Of a DNA stretch of 64,000 bases, positions 27,061 to 35,540 are shown one piece after another (position 1 is the first letter of the stretch; every line of letters begins with the position of its first letter). The DNA is from Rhizobium sp. NZLR1 (GTDB lineage Bacteria > Pseudomonadota > Alphaproteobacteria > Rhizobiales > Rhizobiaceae), in NCBI RefSeq assembly GCF_017357385.1, contig NZ_CP071632.1:625501-689500 (forward strand), read 5' to 3'. A program made the position numbers and the translations under genes. The notes below the pieces were generated by a model. It did no database searches and was not told the DNA's origin. It saw only the letters and a program-made list of their open reading frames with translations.

Positions 27061-27097
27061 CTGATCGAGGTTTCCTAACCAAAAAGGAAACTCGAAA

Positions 27098-27289
27098 ATG
27101 AATCGTACGAACCACCGCCTCACTCTCGATGACGCCGTACAGGTCTGGCTTCACAGTTGGACCGGCGAATATCAGCACGAGATTGCTGCCCGCTTTGGCG
27201 TCAACCAGGGGCGTGTAAACGAGGTCCTGAAGGGCAAACGCCACGCTGGCAGCGAGCAGATCGCTCGCGAAAAGCGGAATATCCACTAA
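27098..27289 (+). CDS. small helix-turn-helix protein
   Basis: This 63-residue protein has a homeodomain-like/resolvase-type HTH in its centre: YQHEIAARFGVNQGRVNEVL, then KGKRHAGS. The start follows AAAAAGGAAACTCGAAA. Such tiny HTH proteins are common in mobile or phage-derived DNA. It is divergent from the candidate small RNA, so it may regulate it (inference). A weak hairpin GGGTGC-GCACCC lies just after the stop. Confidence 0.62.
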   Translation: MNRTNHRLTLDDAVQVWLHSWTGEYQHEIAARFGVNQGRVNEVLKGKRHAGSEQIAREKRNIH

Positions 27290-27470
27290 GAGGATGTGGG
27301 TGCAACCCGCACCCTTTGAAGTCGGACATCACCCGCCGAAACTATGGTTCCGACGGGACAACCCGACCAATTTCTTTGAAGATGCCCGCGCCCGTTGCGC
27401 AGGCAATTAGCACTTCAGCTATGCGATGATCGAGTAAATGTAGTCGGGAGAGGTAGGGGCAGCTAAGAAG

Positions 27471-28430
27471 ATGACGGACGCTGGACAAAGTGAGATCGAG
27501 GCCGAAGGATTAGAGCAGCAGCCGGCGGAGCTGCCGCCGTTCGTCAACGTGTTTAATGGATTGGCCGAGATCCAGATTAAGAAAATCTACGAGAATGTCG
27601 TCATCCCGACATCTCTATTTCACTACACGAGCGCTCAAGGGCTCATTGGCATTTTGGGCGAACATAAGCTTTGGTTTTCCGACTCCACGTTCATGAATGA
27701 CGGATCAGAGGTCGTGTATGGCGTTGAAGTTGCCGCATACGCTATCCGTGAATTCGTCGAAGACAAAACGGAGGCGGAAAAGAATGCAGGCTCTTACCTG
27801 ATCGATCAAATCGCCGACGCGATGCGACACTATCAGCCCATCATCTTTTGCATGAGTGCGCGCAACAACCTTCTCAACCAGTGGCGCGATTATGGGAAGG
27901 ATGTCGTTCCATACTGCATAGAGTTCAACGCGGCTGAACTCGAAAACTGGCAGTCTCGAAACTTCCCGCACTTTCTGACGAAGGTTGTCTACGACGGACA
28001 CTTTCAAAAGGAACTGACGATCAGCTTGGTTAAAGACATCTACGACAGAGCCATCGCCGTAAAGGGCGAACGTGAAGAGTTCGATGATGAGGAAGCGAAG
28101 CGTTTGGCAATTGGCGCGGCGATGGAGATTGCAAAACTCATAACGCGGTTCAAAAACGCGGCTTTTGAGGCAGAGGAGGAGTATCGCGCAGTTTGCTATC
28201 GCCCTGACATTGAGGGAACCGTGTCGCGAAAGTATCGAGCCAGTTCTCTGGGCGTCGTGCCCTACTACGAGTGGGTTGGCAAGGGCGGGCCACTGCCGCT
28301 GCCGGTCTTGAGTGTAACCGTCGGTCCGTCGCCATATGCGACCGTCTCCGATCTTGCATTAAAGCAGTTTCTTGCTGACCAAGGATATGATGTCCCAACT
28401 TACTATTCGAAAATTCCGATCCGACGTTAG
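27471..28430 (+). CDS. DUF2971 family protein
   Basis: This 319-residue protein shows the DUF2971 pattern: FHYTSAQGLIGIL near residue 50, LWFSDSTFMNDGSEVVYG near residue 67, FCMSARNNLLNQWRDYG near residue 130 and EEEYRAVCY near residue 240. The family has no established activity and often appears in variable or defence-rich regions; the HYT...IL...L..S...ND layout recalls ADP-ribosyltransferase-like folds, which is only a guess. Base composition looks poorer in GC than the flanking housekeeping genes, fitting recent acquisition. No signal or membrane segment is seen. Confidence 0.8.
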   Translation: MTDAGQSEIEAEGLEQQPAELPPFVNVFNGLAEIQIKKIYENVVIPTSLFHYTSAQGLIGILGEHKLWFSDSTFMNDGSEVVYGVEVAAYAIREFVEDKTEAEKNAGSYLIDQIADAMRHYQPIIFCMSARNNLLNQWRDYGKDVVPYCIEFNAAELENWQSRNFPHFLTKVVYDGHFQKELTISLVKDIYDRAIAVKGEREEFDDEEAKRLAIGAAMEIAKLITRFKNAAFEAEEEYRAVCYRPDIEGTVSRKYRASSLGVVPYYEWVGKGGPLPLPVLSVTVGPSPYATVSDLALKQFLADQGYDVPTYYSKIPIRR

Positions 28431-28786
28431 GTGGAACGAAAACTAGATATCTCCCACCGGCGCAAAACAAATCGGTGAGTATTGCGGTCGCGCGATCTCG
28501 GTGGCCGCTCGACCCTTGGCCGAGTGGGCTTCAAAATCAGATCACGAGGGATAGCGACGCCAGCAGCCTCAAGCACGCGATCCCAATGCTGCAGCCATGA
28601 TATGATGTCTTCGCCCGTCGGCGGACTCCTCGGGCATCCAAATGCCTTTCGGCCGATCCGATAGCGTCTCGCGAGAATTATGGCCTCGATTGCTTCGGAG
28701 GATGTCAAATCGAAGCGATCGCTGAAATCGACGGATGATATTTCTCGCCCATTAAGCTGCTCAGCCAACCATTTGAGCAGCGTCAA
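28427..28786 (-). CDS. hypothetical protein, possibly a gene remnant
   Basis: This open frame of 119 codons has no ATG; the only upstream candidate is TTG at 28786, without a convincing ribosome site, and a stop lies just before. The N-terminal half (EISSVDFSDRFDLTSSEAIE, then IISWLQHWDRVLEAAGV) looks like a real helical protein; the Arg/Pro-rich C-terminus does not. It overlaps the end of the DUF2971 gene by 4 bases. It may be a decayed gene. Confidence 0.35.
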   Translation of the reverse strand: MTLLKWLAEQLNGREISSVDFSDRFDLTSSEAIEAIILARRYRIGRKAFGCPRSPPTGEDIISWLQHWDRVLEAAGVAIPRDLILKPTRPRVERPPRSRDRNTHRFVLRRWEISSFRST

Positions 28787-28928
28787 CCAATAGCTGACAA
28801 CTAATTTGCGTCAAACATTCGCGGAGCGACGCCCGGATTTGCTCGGGAAATCCTTCTTTGCTCTGTTCGTTCCTTCCGAGCGGAAGGGCGCGTTCAATTG
28901 AGAAAGTGGAGGTTTTCAACTGGTTGAC

Positions 28929-29003
28929 TGGTGCTGCCGAGTGGGATTGAACCACCGACCTCACCCTTACCAAGGGTGTGCTCTACCACTGAGCTACGGC
29001 AGC
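28929..29003 (-). tRNA. tRNA-Thr (GGT anticodon)
   Basis: A full cloverleaf can be folded on the minus strand: acceptor GCTGCCG/CGGCAGC, D arm GCTC-GAGC, anticodon stem CACCC/GGGTG with loop TTGGTAA (anticodon GGT) and T arm GGTGG-TTCAATC-CCACT. CCA is encoded. Its 3' end faces the sparse DUF2971 region, a common integration side for islands; no duplicated tRNA end was found by eye. Confidence 0.95.
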
Positions 29004-29158
29004 AGGACCAGGACCCGTGCGAGCCGTGTGGCTCAATCGCGGGAACGGGGCGGCTATTGCCACAGCTTGGCGGCCAGTGCAAGCAGCAAATTCCAACTTT
29101 GCGTGGATTGGGATGCAAGGGCCTTTTGGATCGGTGCGAATTCGGCTAATCCTGTCAC

Positions 29159-29353
29159 ATGAATGAAAAGACCGAAACCGGCCAGCAGAGCCGCAAAGAG
29201 GCGATCGAGGCACAGGCGAAACTGCGCCGCGAGCGCGCCGCCGAAAAACTCCGGGAAAATCTTTCAAAACGCAAACAGCAGGTGCGCGCCCGCCGTTCCG
29301 GGCAAGCTGACGAAACAAGTGGACTGCCTGCCGCAAAAATGGACGAATCGTAA
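29159..29353 (+). CDS. small charged conserved hypothetical protein
   Basis: This 64-residue, lysine/arginine/glutamate-rich, mostly helical protein (MNEKTETGQQSRKEAIEAQ, then KLRRERAAEKLRENL) lies 106 bases upstream of murA. Small proteins of this kind precede murA in rhizobia, as far as I recall. Function unknown. Confidence 0.6.
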   Translation: MNEKTETGQQSRKEAIEAQAKLRRERAAEKLRENLSKRKQQVRARRSGQADETSGLPAAKMDES

Positions 29354-29459
29354 TGTTCCGTCCGCGGCGAATTGAAGCGTCGCGAAAAATCCCTTAAACA
29401 CCCCACTCCTATTCCAAGGCAGTACTTTCAGGAAAGGCGGGCGCGGCCCGTAAGCGCAC

Positions 29460-30752
29460 ATGGATCGTATCAGAATCGTCGGCGGTAATGAGCTGAATGG
29501 CATCATTCCGATTTCCGGCGCCAAGAATGCCGCACTGCCGCTGATGATCGCCTCGCTTCTGACCAGCGATACGCTGACGCTCGAAAACGTGCCGCATCTG
29601 GCCGATGTCGAATTGCTGATGCGCATCCTCGGCAATCACGGCGTCGATGTCGCCGTCAACGGCCGCCGCGAGCGCCAGGAAGATTCCTACTCGCGCACCA
29701 TCCATTTCACCTGCCGCACCATCGTCGATACCACAGCCTCCTATGAGCTGGTCTCGAAGATGCGCGCCTCCTTCTGGGTCATCGGCCCGCTGCTGGCGCG
29801 CGAAGGCCATTGCCGCGTATCGCTGCCGGGCGGCTGTGCCATCGGCACGCGCCCCGTCGATCTTTTCATCGACGGCCTGACGGCGCTCGGCGCCACCATG
29901 GAGATCGAAGCCGGTTATATCAACGCCAAGGCGCCGAATGGCGGCTTGATCGGCGCGCGCTACACCTTCCCGAAGGTCTCCGTCGGCGCCACCCATGTGA
30001 TGATGATGGCGGCAACGCTTGCCCGCGGCACCACGGTGATCGGCAATGCCGCCCGCGAGCCTGAGGTCGTCGATCTCGCCAACTGCCTGAACGCCATGGG
30101 CGCCAAGATCTCGGGCGCGGGGACTGCGACGATCACCATCGAAGGCGTCACCTCGCTCTCCGGCGCCCGCCACCGGGTGCTGCCGGATCGTATCGAGACC
30201 GGCACCTATGCCATGGCCGTCGCCATGGCCGGCGGTGATGTCGTGCTCGAGAATACCGATATGGCGCTGCTCGAAACCGCGCTGGAAACGCTGCGCCGCG
30301 CCGGCGCGGACATCTCTGAAACCAACAACGGCATGCGCATCAAGCGCAACGGCGCCGGCATCAGGCCGGTCGATATCGTCACCGATCCGTTCCCGGGTTT
30401 CCCGACCGATCTGCAGGCGCAGTTCATGGCGCTGATGACCCGCTCGTCCGGCATCTCGCACGTCACCGAGACCATCTTCGAAAACCGCTTCATGCATGTG
30501 CAGGAGCTTGCCCGCCTCGGCGCCAGGATCACGCTGTCTGGGCAGACGGCGAAGATCGAGGGTGTCCAACGCCTGCGCGGTGCGCCCGTCATGGCGACCG
30601 ATCTGCGCGCCTCCGTTTCGCTGGTCATCGCCGGCCTTGCGGCCGAGGGCGAAACCACGGTCTCCCGCGTTTATCACCTCGACCGCGGTTTCGAGCGGCT
30701 CGAGGAGAAGCTGACCCGCTGCGGCGCCGTCGTCGAGCGCATCAGCGAGTAA
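29460..30752 (+). CDS. murA: UDP-N-acetylglucosamine 1-carboxyvinyltransferase
   Basis: This 430-residue enzyme transfers enolpyruvate from PEP to UDP-GlcNAc, the first committed step of peptidoglycan synthesis in the cytoplasm and the target of fosfomycin. The N-terminus [20 protein letters not shown] is diagnostic. The catalytic Cys lies in [15 protein letters not shown], and [14 protein letters not shown] and [10 protein letters not shown] are conserved. Length is normal. It heads the housekeeping block that runs to tRNA-Phe. Confidence 0.98.
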   Translation: MDRIRIVGGNELNGIIPISGAKNAALPLMIASLLTSDTLTLENVPHLADVELLMRILGNHGVDVAVNGRRERQEDSYSRTIHFTCRTIVDTTASYELVSKMRASFWVIGPLLAREGHCRVSLPGGCAIGTRPVDLFIDGLTALGATMEIEAGYINAKAPNGGLIGARYTFPKVSVGATHVMMMAATLARGTTVIGNAAREPEVVDLANCLNAMGAKISGAGTATITIEGVTSLSGARHRVLPDRIETGTYAMAVAMAGGDVVLENTDMALLETALETLRRAGADISETNNGMRIKRNGAGIRPVDIVTDPFPGFPTDLQAQFMALMTRSSGISHVTETIFENRFMHVQELARLGARITLSGQTAKIEGVQRLRGAPVMATDLRASVSLVIAGLAAEGETTVSRVYHLDRGFERLEEKLTRCGAVVERISE

Positions 30753-30846
30753 GCTGCGCTCATCCCGGTTGCGTAATTGGCCGCAGCATCTTATTTCCCT
30801 TGTCTACGCATTGCCATTCCGGCGGTGCCTGCTGGGGTAAGACTGA

Positions 30847-31278
30847 ATGACCGATCTGAAGCTTGTTGCGCTCGATGACGAGGACCTCGCGATCATCTCC
30901 GCGCATATGCAGGACAGCGTCTTCAAGGTCGGCGACATCGACTGGTCGCCGCGCGACGCGCAGTTCGCCCTGGCCGTCAATCGTTTCGTTTGGGAAGGCG
31001 CCGAACGCAAGCGCAAGGGTTTCGAGCGCCGCCGGGCCGCCCTGGTCTTCAAGCGCGTGCTGGCCGTGCGGTCGCTCGGCATCGATCGTGGCAAACGGGA
31101 CGAGGTGCTGTCATTGCTGGCGCTGCGATTCGATAAGAAGGGCGACGGACCGGAAGGTACGATCGAGCTGTCGCTGTCCGGCACCGCCTCGATTGCGCTC
31201 GATGTCGAATGCATCGAGGTGCAGCTCGCCGATATCGGCGGTGCCTGGGAGGCCTCCTCCAAGCCTCGCCATCGCTGA
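30847..31278 (+). CDS. DUF2948 family protein
   Basis: This 143-residue protein has the DUF2948 pattern (LKLVALDDEDLAIISAHMQD, ERRRAALVFKRVL, then a C-terminal IALDVECIEVQLADIG). The family is alphaproteobacterial, usually sits between murA and hisD, and has no known function. It lies 59 bases before hisD, so co-transcription is likely. Confidence 0.9.
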   Translation: MTDLKLVALDDEDLAIISAHMQDSVFKVGDIDWSPRDAQFALAVNRFVWEGAERKRKGFERRRAALVFKRVLAVRSLGIDRGKRDEVLSLLALRFDKKGDGPEGTIELSLSGTASIALDVECIEVQLADIGGAWEASSKPRHR

Positions 31279-31336
31279 CGCCGCTGACGCTTGACGTTTG
31301 AACATCGCAGTTTCGAGTTGAGAAGGAAAATCGGCC

Positions 31337-32635
31337 TTGGCAATCTGGCTGGATCAGGCATCGGAAGGTTTCGAGCAGCATTTTGCCGCCTTTCTGACGA
31401 CGAAGCGTGAAGTTTCCGAGGATGTGAACACCGTCGTTCGCGCCATCATCGATGATGTCAGGGCCCGCGGCGATGTGGCGCTTGCCGAATATTCGCTGAA
31501 GTTCGACGGCATCGATTTCGCCACCGTACCGATGCGTGTCACGCCGGAAGAGTTCGACGCCGCCGTTGAGGCGGTGCCGTCGGAAGTGCTGGGTGCGCTG
31601 AAGCTCGCGGCACTGCGCATCGAGAGCCATCATCGCCGGCAGCTGCCGAAGGACGATATCTACGAGGACGACCTCGGCGTCGGTCTCGGCTCGCGCTGGA
31701 CGGCGATCGAAGCGGTCGGGCTCTATGTTCCGGGCGGCACCGCGAGTTATCCGAGCTCGGTGCTGATGAATGCCGTGCCGGCCAAGGTCGCCGGCGTCGA
31801 TCGCATCGTGATCGCCGTTCCGGCCACCGGCGGCACGGTCAATCCGGCGGTGCTTGCCGCCGCCAAGCTTGTCGGTGTGACCGAGGTTTATCGTGTCGGC
31901 GGCGCCCAGGCGATCGCGGCTCTGGCCTATGGCACTGAGACCATTGCCCCGGTCGCCAAGATCACCGGCCCCGGCAATGCCTATGTCGCTGCCGCCAAGC
32001 GCCATGTCTTCGGCACCGTCGGGATCGATATGATTGCCGGCCCCTCCGAGGTGCTGGTGATTGCCGACAAGGACAATAATCCGGATTGGATCGCCGCCGA
32101 CCTCCTGGCGCAGGCCGAGCACGATGTCAGCGCCCAGGCGATCCTGATCACCGACAATGCCGACTTCGGCAAGGCGGTGGAGCAGGCGGTCGAACGCCAG
32201 CTAATGACGCTGAACCGCGCCGAGACGGCGGCGGCAAGCTGGCGCGATTTCGGCGCGGTCATCCTCGTTGCCGATCTGAAACTGGCTATTCCCTTGGCGA
32301 ACCGCATCGCGGCCGAGCATCTCGAACTCGCCGTCGCCGATCCGGACCGGCTGCTCGACGGCATCCGCAATGCCGGCGCGATCTTCATCGGCGCCCATAC
32401 GCCCGAGGTGATCGGCGATTATGTCGGCGGTTCTAACCATGTGCTGCCGACGGCGCGCTCGGCGCGCTTCTCATCCGGTCTTTCGGTGCTCGATTTCGTC
32501 AAGCGCACCTCGATCCTGCGCCTCGGTCCGCAGCAGCTGCGCACCCTCGGCCCGGCGGCGATCGCCCTTGCCGTCTCCGAAGGCCTCGATGCCCATGCGC
32601 GATCGGTCGCGATCCGCCTGAACCTCGAAAGGTGA
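31337..32635 (+). CDS. hisD: histidinol dehydrogenase
   Basis: This 432-residue zinc enzyme makes the last two NAD-linked oxidations from L-histidinol to L-histidine. The conserved segments [50 protein letters not shown] and AAEHLELAV are present, with the His pair and zinc ligands in [13 protein letters not shown]. Length is typical. It is separated from the other his genes, as is usual in alphaproteobacteria. Confidence 0.98.
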   Translation: MAIWLDQASEGFEQHFAAFLTTKREVSEDVNTVVRAIIDDVRARGDVALAEYSLKFDGIDFATVPMRVTPEEFDAAVEAVPSEVLGALKLAALRIESHHRRQLPKDDIYEDDLGVGLGSRWTAIEAVGLYVPGGTASYPSSVLMNAVPAKVAGVDRIVIAVPATGGTVNPAVLAAAKLVGVTEVYRVGGAQAIAALAYGTETIAPVAKITGPGNAYVAAAKRHVFGTVGIDMIAGPSEVLVIADKDNNPDWIAADLLAQAEHDVSAQAILITDNADFGKAVEQAVERQLMTLNRAETAAASWRDFGAVILVADLKLAIPLANRIAAEHLELAVADPDRLLDGIRNAGAIFIGAHTPEVIGDYVGGSNHVLPTARSARFSSGLSVLDFVKRTSILRLGPQQLRTLGPAAIALAVSEGLDAHARSVAIRLNLER

Positions 32636-32639
32636 GGGC

Positions 32640-33113
32640 ATGGCGAAGGGCGATTTCCGGCTTTGCGACGTCGTCCTTGACGATACGATCGGCCGTTCGA
32701 CGCCCGATGTCGAGCATGAACGCGCCGTTGCCATCTTCGACCTGATCGAGGAGAACAGCTTTGCGCCGCTCGGCCATTCCGGTGGGCCCTATCGGCTGAA
32801 CATCTCGCTGGTCGATTCGAAACTGGTTTTCGCCGTCACCACCGAAGAGGGTGGCGACGTCGCCACCCATATCCTGTCGCTCACGCCCTTCCGGCGGATC
32901 GTCAAGGATTACTTCATGATCTGCGAGAGCTATTACGAGGCGATCCGTTCGTCGACGCCGAGCCGCATCGAGGCGATCGACATGGGCCGGCGCGGCATCC
33001 ACAATGAAGGTTCGCAGACGCTGAAGGATAGGCTGACCGGCAAGATAGAGGTCGATTTCGACACCGCCCGGCGCCTGTTCACCCTTGTCTGTGTGCTCTA
33101 CTGGCGCGGATGA
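32640..33113 (+). CDS. UPF0262 family protein
   Basis: This 157-residue protein starts 4 bases after hisD. The family signatures ([55 protein letters not shown]) make the UPF0262 assignment clear. Function is unknown, but the linkage hisD - UPF0262 - low-Mr phosphatase is conserved in rhizobia. Its stop overlaps the next start (ATGA). Confidence 0.92.
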   Translation: MAKGDFRLCDVVLDDTIGRSTPDVEHERAVAIFDLIEENSFAPLGHSGGPYRLNISLVDSKLVFAVTTEEGGDVATHILSLTPFRRIVKDYFMICESYYEAIRSSTPSRIEAIDMGRRGIHNEGSQTLKDRLTGKIEVDFDTARRLFTLVCVLYWRG

Positions 33114-33595
33114 CGGCAATGGATCGCGCCGCCGACATCGAGGAGGGAAGGAGGCCGGGCGCCATCCTCTTCATGTGCGGGATGAATTCTATCCGCTCGC
33201 CAATGGCCGAAGCGATCGCCCGTAGTATTCTGCCTGGTAATACCTATATCAGGTCGGCCGGCGTACGCGCCGGCGAGCGCGATCCTTTCGTCGATGTCGT
33301 GCTCGATGAGATCGGGCTTTCCCTCGGGCGCCGCCTGCCGCAGACGCTGGAAGAGCTCGAAGACGATTATTTCGATCTGATCATCACGCTGTCGCCGCCG
33401 GCCCATCATGCCGCACTCGAGCTGACGCGATCGAATGCAATCGACGTCATCTACTGGCCGACCATGGATCCGACGGTTGTCAGCGGAACACGCGAGCAGA
33501 TTCTGGAGAGTTATCGCGAGGTCCGCGATCACCTGGCTGGCCTCATCGAAAGCCGGCTACTCAAACGAAATGGCATTGCCGCGCAAACGGCATGA
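33110..33595 (+). CDS. low-molecular-weight protein-tyrosine-phosphatase-like protein
   Basis: This 161-residue protein has a P-loop CGMNSIRS near residue 25 (C-x5-R-S), the LMW-PTP/arsenate reductase signature, and a downstream acidic segment ([10 protein letters not shown]) in the place of the general-acid Asp loop. The start overlaps the UPF0262 stop by four bases; a second ATG at 33119 is possible. Protein tyrosine phosphatase is more likely than arsenate reductase because no ars genes are nearby. Confidence 0.85.
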   Translation: MTAMDRAADIEEGRRPGAILFMCGMNSIRSPMAEAIARSILPGNTYIRSAGVRAGERDPFVDVVLDEIGLSLGRRLPQTLEELEDDYFDLIITLSPPAHHAALELTRSNAIDVIYWPTMDPTVVSGTREQILESYREVRDHLAGLIESRLLKRNGIAAQTA

Positions 33596-33718
33596 AAACA
33601 AATAAAGGAAAGGCCGTTCAACAAGGTTCACAAACCTGCGTTGATTGTGTAGTTTCCGCGCAAATTTTAAAGGCGCGCGCTGCGCTGCCTATTCAACCCA
33701 CAGGAAGAAAACACTTAT

Positions 33719-33937
33719 ATGCCGAAAGAAGAAGTCCTCGAATTCCCCGGTATCGTCACCGAACTTCTGCCGAATGCGACGTTCCGCGTGAAGCTCGAAA
33801 ACGAACACGAGATCATCGCCCACACCGCCGGCCGCATGCGCAAGAACCGCATCCGCGTTCTCGCCGGCGACAAGGTGCTTGTGGAAATGACGCCCTACGA
33901 TCTGACCAAGGGCCGCATCACCTACCGTTTCAAGTAA
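33719..33937 (+). CDS. infA: translation initiation factor IF-1
   Basis: This 72-residue S1-fold protein binds the 30S A site during initiation. [20 protein letters not shown], then [20 protein letters not shown] and [13 protein letters not shown] are near-invariant. The ATG follows AGGAAG at about 11 bases. It has a leader of about 120 bases and heads infA-maf-yacG. Confidence 0.98.
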   Translation: MPKEEVLEFPGIVTELLPNATFRVKLENEHEIIAHTAGRMRKNRIRVLAGDKVLVEMTPYDLTKGRITYRFK

Positions 33938-33992
33938 ATTTGACAAAGGTCTTGCAAGGGGTGTTCCCCCGCCTGCCGATGGTCGAGGTTCC

Positions 33993-34613
33993 ATGGCGCT
34001 GAAATACAAGCTCATTCTGGCCTCGGGCTCGCCCCGTCGCGTCGACCTGCTCAACCAGGCCGGCATCGAGCCTGCACGCCTGATGCCGATGGATATCGAC
34101 GAGGCGCCGAAGAAGTCGGAGCATCCGCGTTCGCTCGCCCGCAGGCTTTCGGCCGAGAAGGCCGAGGCAGCGCTCGCCGCCATTAAGGGCGATATCACCT
34201 GGAAGGGCAGCTATATCCTCGCCGCCGATACGGTGGTCGCCGTCGGCCGGCGCATTCTCGGCAAGGCCGAATTTGCCGACGAGGCGTTGAGTTCGCTGCA
34301 TCTGCTGTCGGGACGCAACCATCTCGTCTACACCGGCGTTTGTCTGGTGACGCCGGATCGCAAGATCCGCCAGAAGATCGTCGAGACCAAGGTGCGCTTC
34401 AAGCGCCTCTCCGGTTTCGAGATCGAGAACTACCTGGCCTCCGGCCAGTGGCGCGGTAAGGCAGGCGCCTACGGCATCCAGGGCCTTGCCGGCACCTTCG
34501 TGCAGAAGATGGTGGGCTCCTACACCAATGTCGTCGGCCTGCCGCTTTATGAAACCATTGTGCTTCTGACCGGCGAAGGCTTCGATGTGCATAGCCGGTG
34601 GCCCGAGGGTTGA
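33993..34613 (+). CDS. maf: Maf-like nucleoside triphosphate pyrophosphatase
   Basis: This 206-residue Maf/Ham1-fold protein hydrolyses non-canonical or specific NTPs to NMPs. [14 protein letters not shown] at the N-terminus is the substrate loop; [17 protein letters not shown] holds the catalytic Asp; [13 protein letters not shown] and [10 protein letters not shown] are conserved near the end. It lies 55 bases after infA and 37 before yacG. Confidence 0.95.
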   Translation: MALKYKLILASGSPRRVDLLNQAGIEPARLMPMDIDEAPKKSEHPRSLARRLSAEKAEAALAAIKGDITWKGSYILAADTVVAVGRRILGKAEFADEALSSLHLLSGRNHLVYTGVCLVTPDRKIRQKIVETKVRFKRLSGFEIENYLASGQWRGKAGAYGIQGLAGTFVQKMVGSYTNVVGLPLYETIVLLTGEGFDVHSRWPEG

Positions 34614-34650
34614 AGCCCGCGGCCAATTCCTGAATTAGGACGGACCGATT

Positions 34651-34863
34651 ATGCCTGAAGACAAAAAAGCCGCCGCCAAGGTCGAACCGCTGCGCAAGGC
34701 GCGCCCTTGCCCCGAATGCGGCAAGCCCTCTCACCGCGAACATTACCCCTTCTGCTCCAACCGCTGCCGCGAGGTCGATCTCTCCCGCTGGCTGACCGGC
34801 GCCTATGCGATTCCCGTTGCCGACGACGAGACCAAGGCCGAATATCCGGATGAGGAAAACTGA
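34651..34863 (+). CDS. yacG: DNA gyrase inhibitor YacG
   Basis: This 70-residue zinc protein can bind GyrB and block DNA binding. The zinc site is CPECGKPS ... [15 protein letters not shown] (CxxC and CxxxC), diagnostic for YacG. An acidic tail follows. It sits after maf, as in many proteobacteria. Confidence 0.95.
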   Translation: MPEDKKAAAKVEPLRKARPCPECGKPSHREHYPFCSNRCREVDLSRWLTGAYAIPVADDETKAEYPDEEN

Positions 34864-34932
34864 AGCATGTCATCAGGGAGTGTGCAGCGGTTCCGGGAGT
34901 ACGACATGCATAAAACAACGAGCTAAAGCGCC
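34864..34932 (+). repeat. dispersed repeat, copy C
   Basis: GCATGTCATC, GTGTGCAGCGGTTCCGG, ACGACATGCATAAAACAA and GAGCTAAAGCGC match copies A and B. It begins at the yacG stop and ends before the tRNA-Phe promoter. Confidence 0.7.
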
Positions 34933-35002
34933 CGCGAAGCTCTTATTTTTCCTCATGAATCCGCAAAATCGGCAAGACCGTCAAAAAAGAGTCATTTGAC
35001 CG

Positions 35003-35030
35003 CTTGCCATGGCCGAGCAAGATGCTATAA
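35003..35030 (+). promoter_or_regulatory. promoter of tRNA-Phe
   Basis: CTTGCC, a 16-base spacer and CTATAA resemble the rhizobial sigma-70 promoter and lie 72 bases before the tRNA. A TTGACC at 34996 is an alternative -35 but is too far from the -10. Confidence 0.5.
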
Positions 35031-35102
35031 CCCCGCTCGCTTCCGGGGCGCACCAAGGCCCCGCGGTTCTTTTTCTGAAAAAGGTCCATCGGAAGCTGGT
35101 TA

Positions 35103-35178
35103 GCCCAGGTAGCTCAGTTGGTAGAGCAGCGGATTGAAAATCCGCGTGTCACTGGTTCGATTCCGGTCCTGGGCACCA
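35103..35178 (+). tRNA. tRNA-Phe (GAA anticodon)
   Basis: Full cloverleaf: acceptor GCCCAGG/CCTGGGC, D arm GCTC-GAGC, anticodon stem GCGGA/TCCGC with loop TTGAAAA (anticodon GAA), T arm ACTGG-TTCGATT-CCGGT, CCA encoded. It closes the conserved block; an IS remnant and the secretion genes begin immediately beyond its 3' end. Confidence 0.97.
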
Positions 35179-35254
35179 CACAATCCCCTAAACTAATCAT
35201 GTGAATAGTATGGGATAGCCTGAGCCAGAAGGCGGCCAACATACCTCTCTGAGG

Positions 35255-35533
35255 TTAGTTTCGCCCTTTCGATGTCTTCGCCAGCATCTCGCTCAGCGTT
35301 GCCGCCGAGAGCATGGACTCGGCCAAAAGCTTCTTGAGCTTCTGGTTTTCTTCCTCCAGGGCTCTCACCCTTCTGACATGAAGACCGACATTTCCGAACT
35401 GCAGGGATTGCCACCGATAGAAGGTCGGCTCGCTGATGCCGTACCTGTGGCAAACATCTGCCACCGTCACCCCGGCTTGGTGCTCCTTCAGAATGCCCGT
35501 AATCTGGTCGTCGTCGAATTTTCTCTTACCCAT
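35255..35533 (-). pseudogene. IS3-family transposase orfA remnant (orfB missing)
   Basis: This 92-residue frame begins MGKRKFDDDQ and contains the OrfA helix-turn-helix (VADVCHRYGISEPTFYRWQS) and leucine zipper (RALEEENQKLKKLLAESML) of the IS3 family, IS407-like subgroup. In an intact element orfB with the DDE domain would follow by -1 frameshift, but only 77 bases remain before tRNA-Phe. The element is therefore a deletion relic. It sits 7 bases beyond the stop of the HlyD-like gene. No intact terminal repeat pair was found. Confidence 0.85.
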
Positions 35534-35540
35534 CACCGCT

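Noticed and set aside
28929..29003. Attachment-site duplication of the tRNA-Thr 3' end
   Set aside because: No second copy of the tRNA tail was found by eye to the left; an exhaustive search would be needed.
29409..30677. Open frame of 422 codons opposite murA
   Set aside because: Fully antisense to murA, with no recognisable domain and a composition (Gly/Asp/His-rich) expected of a shadow frame.
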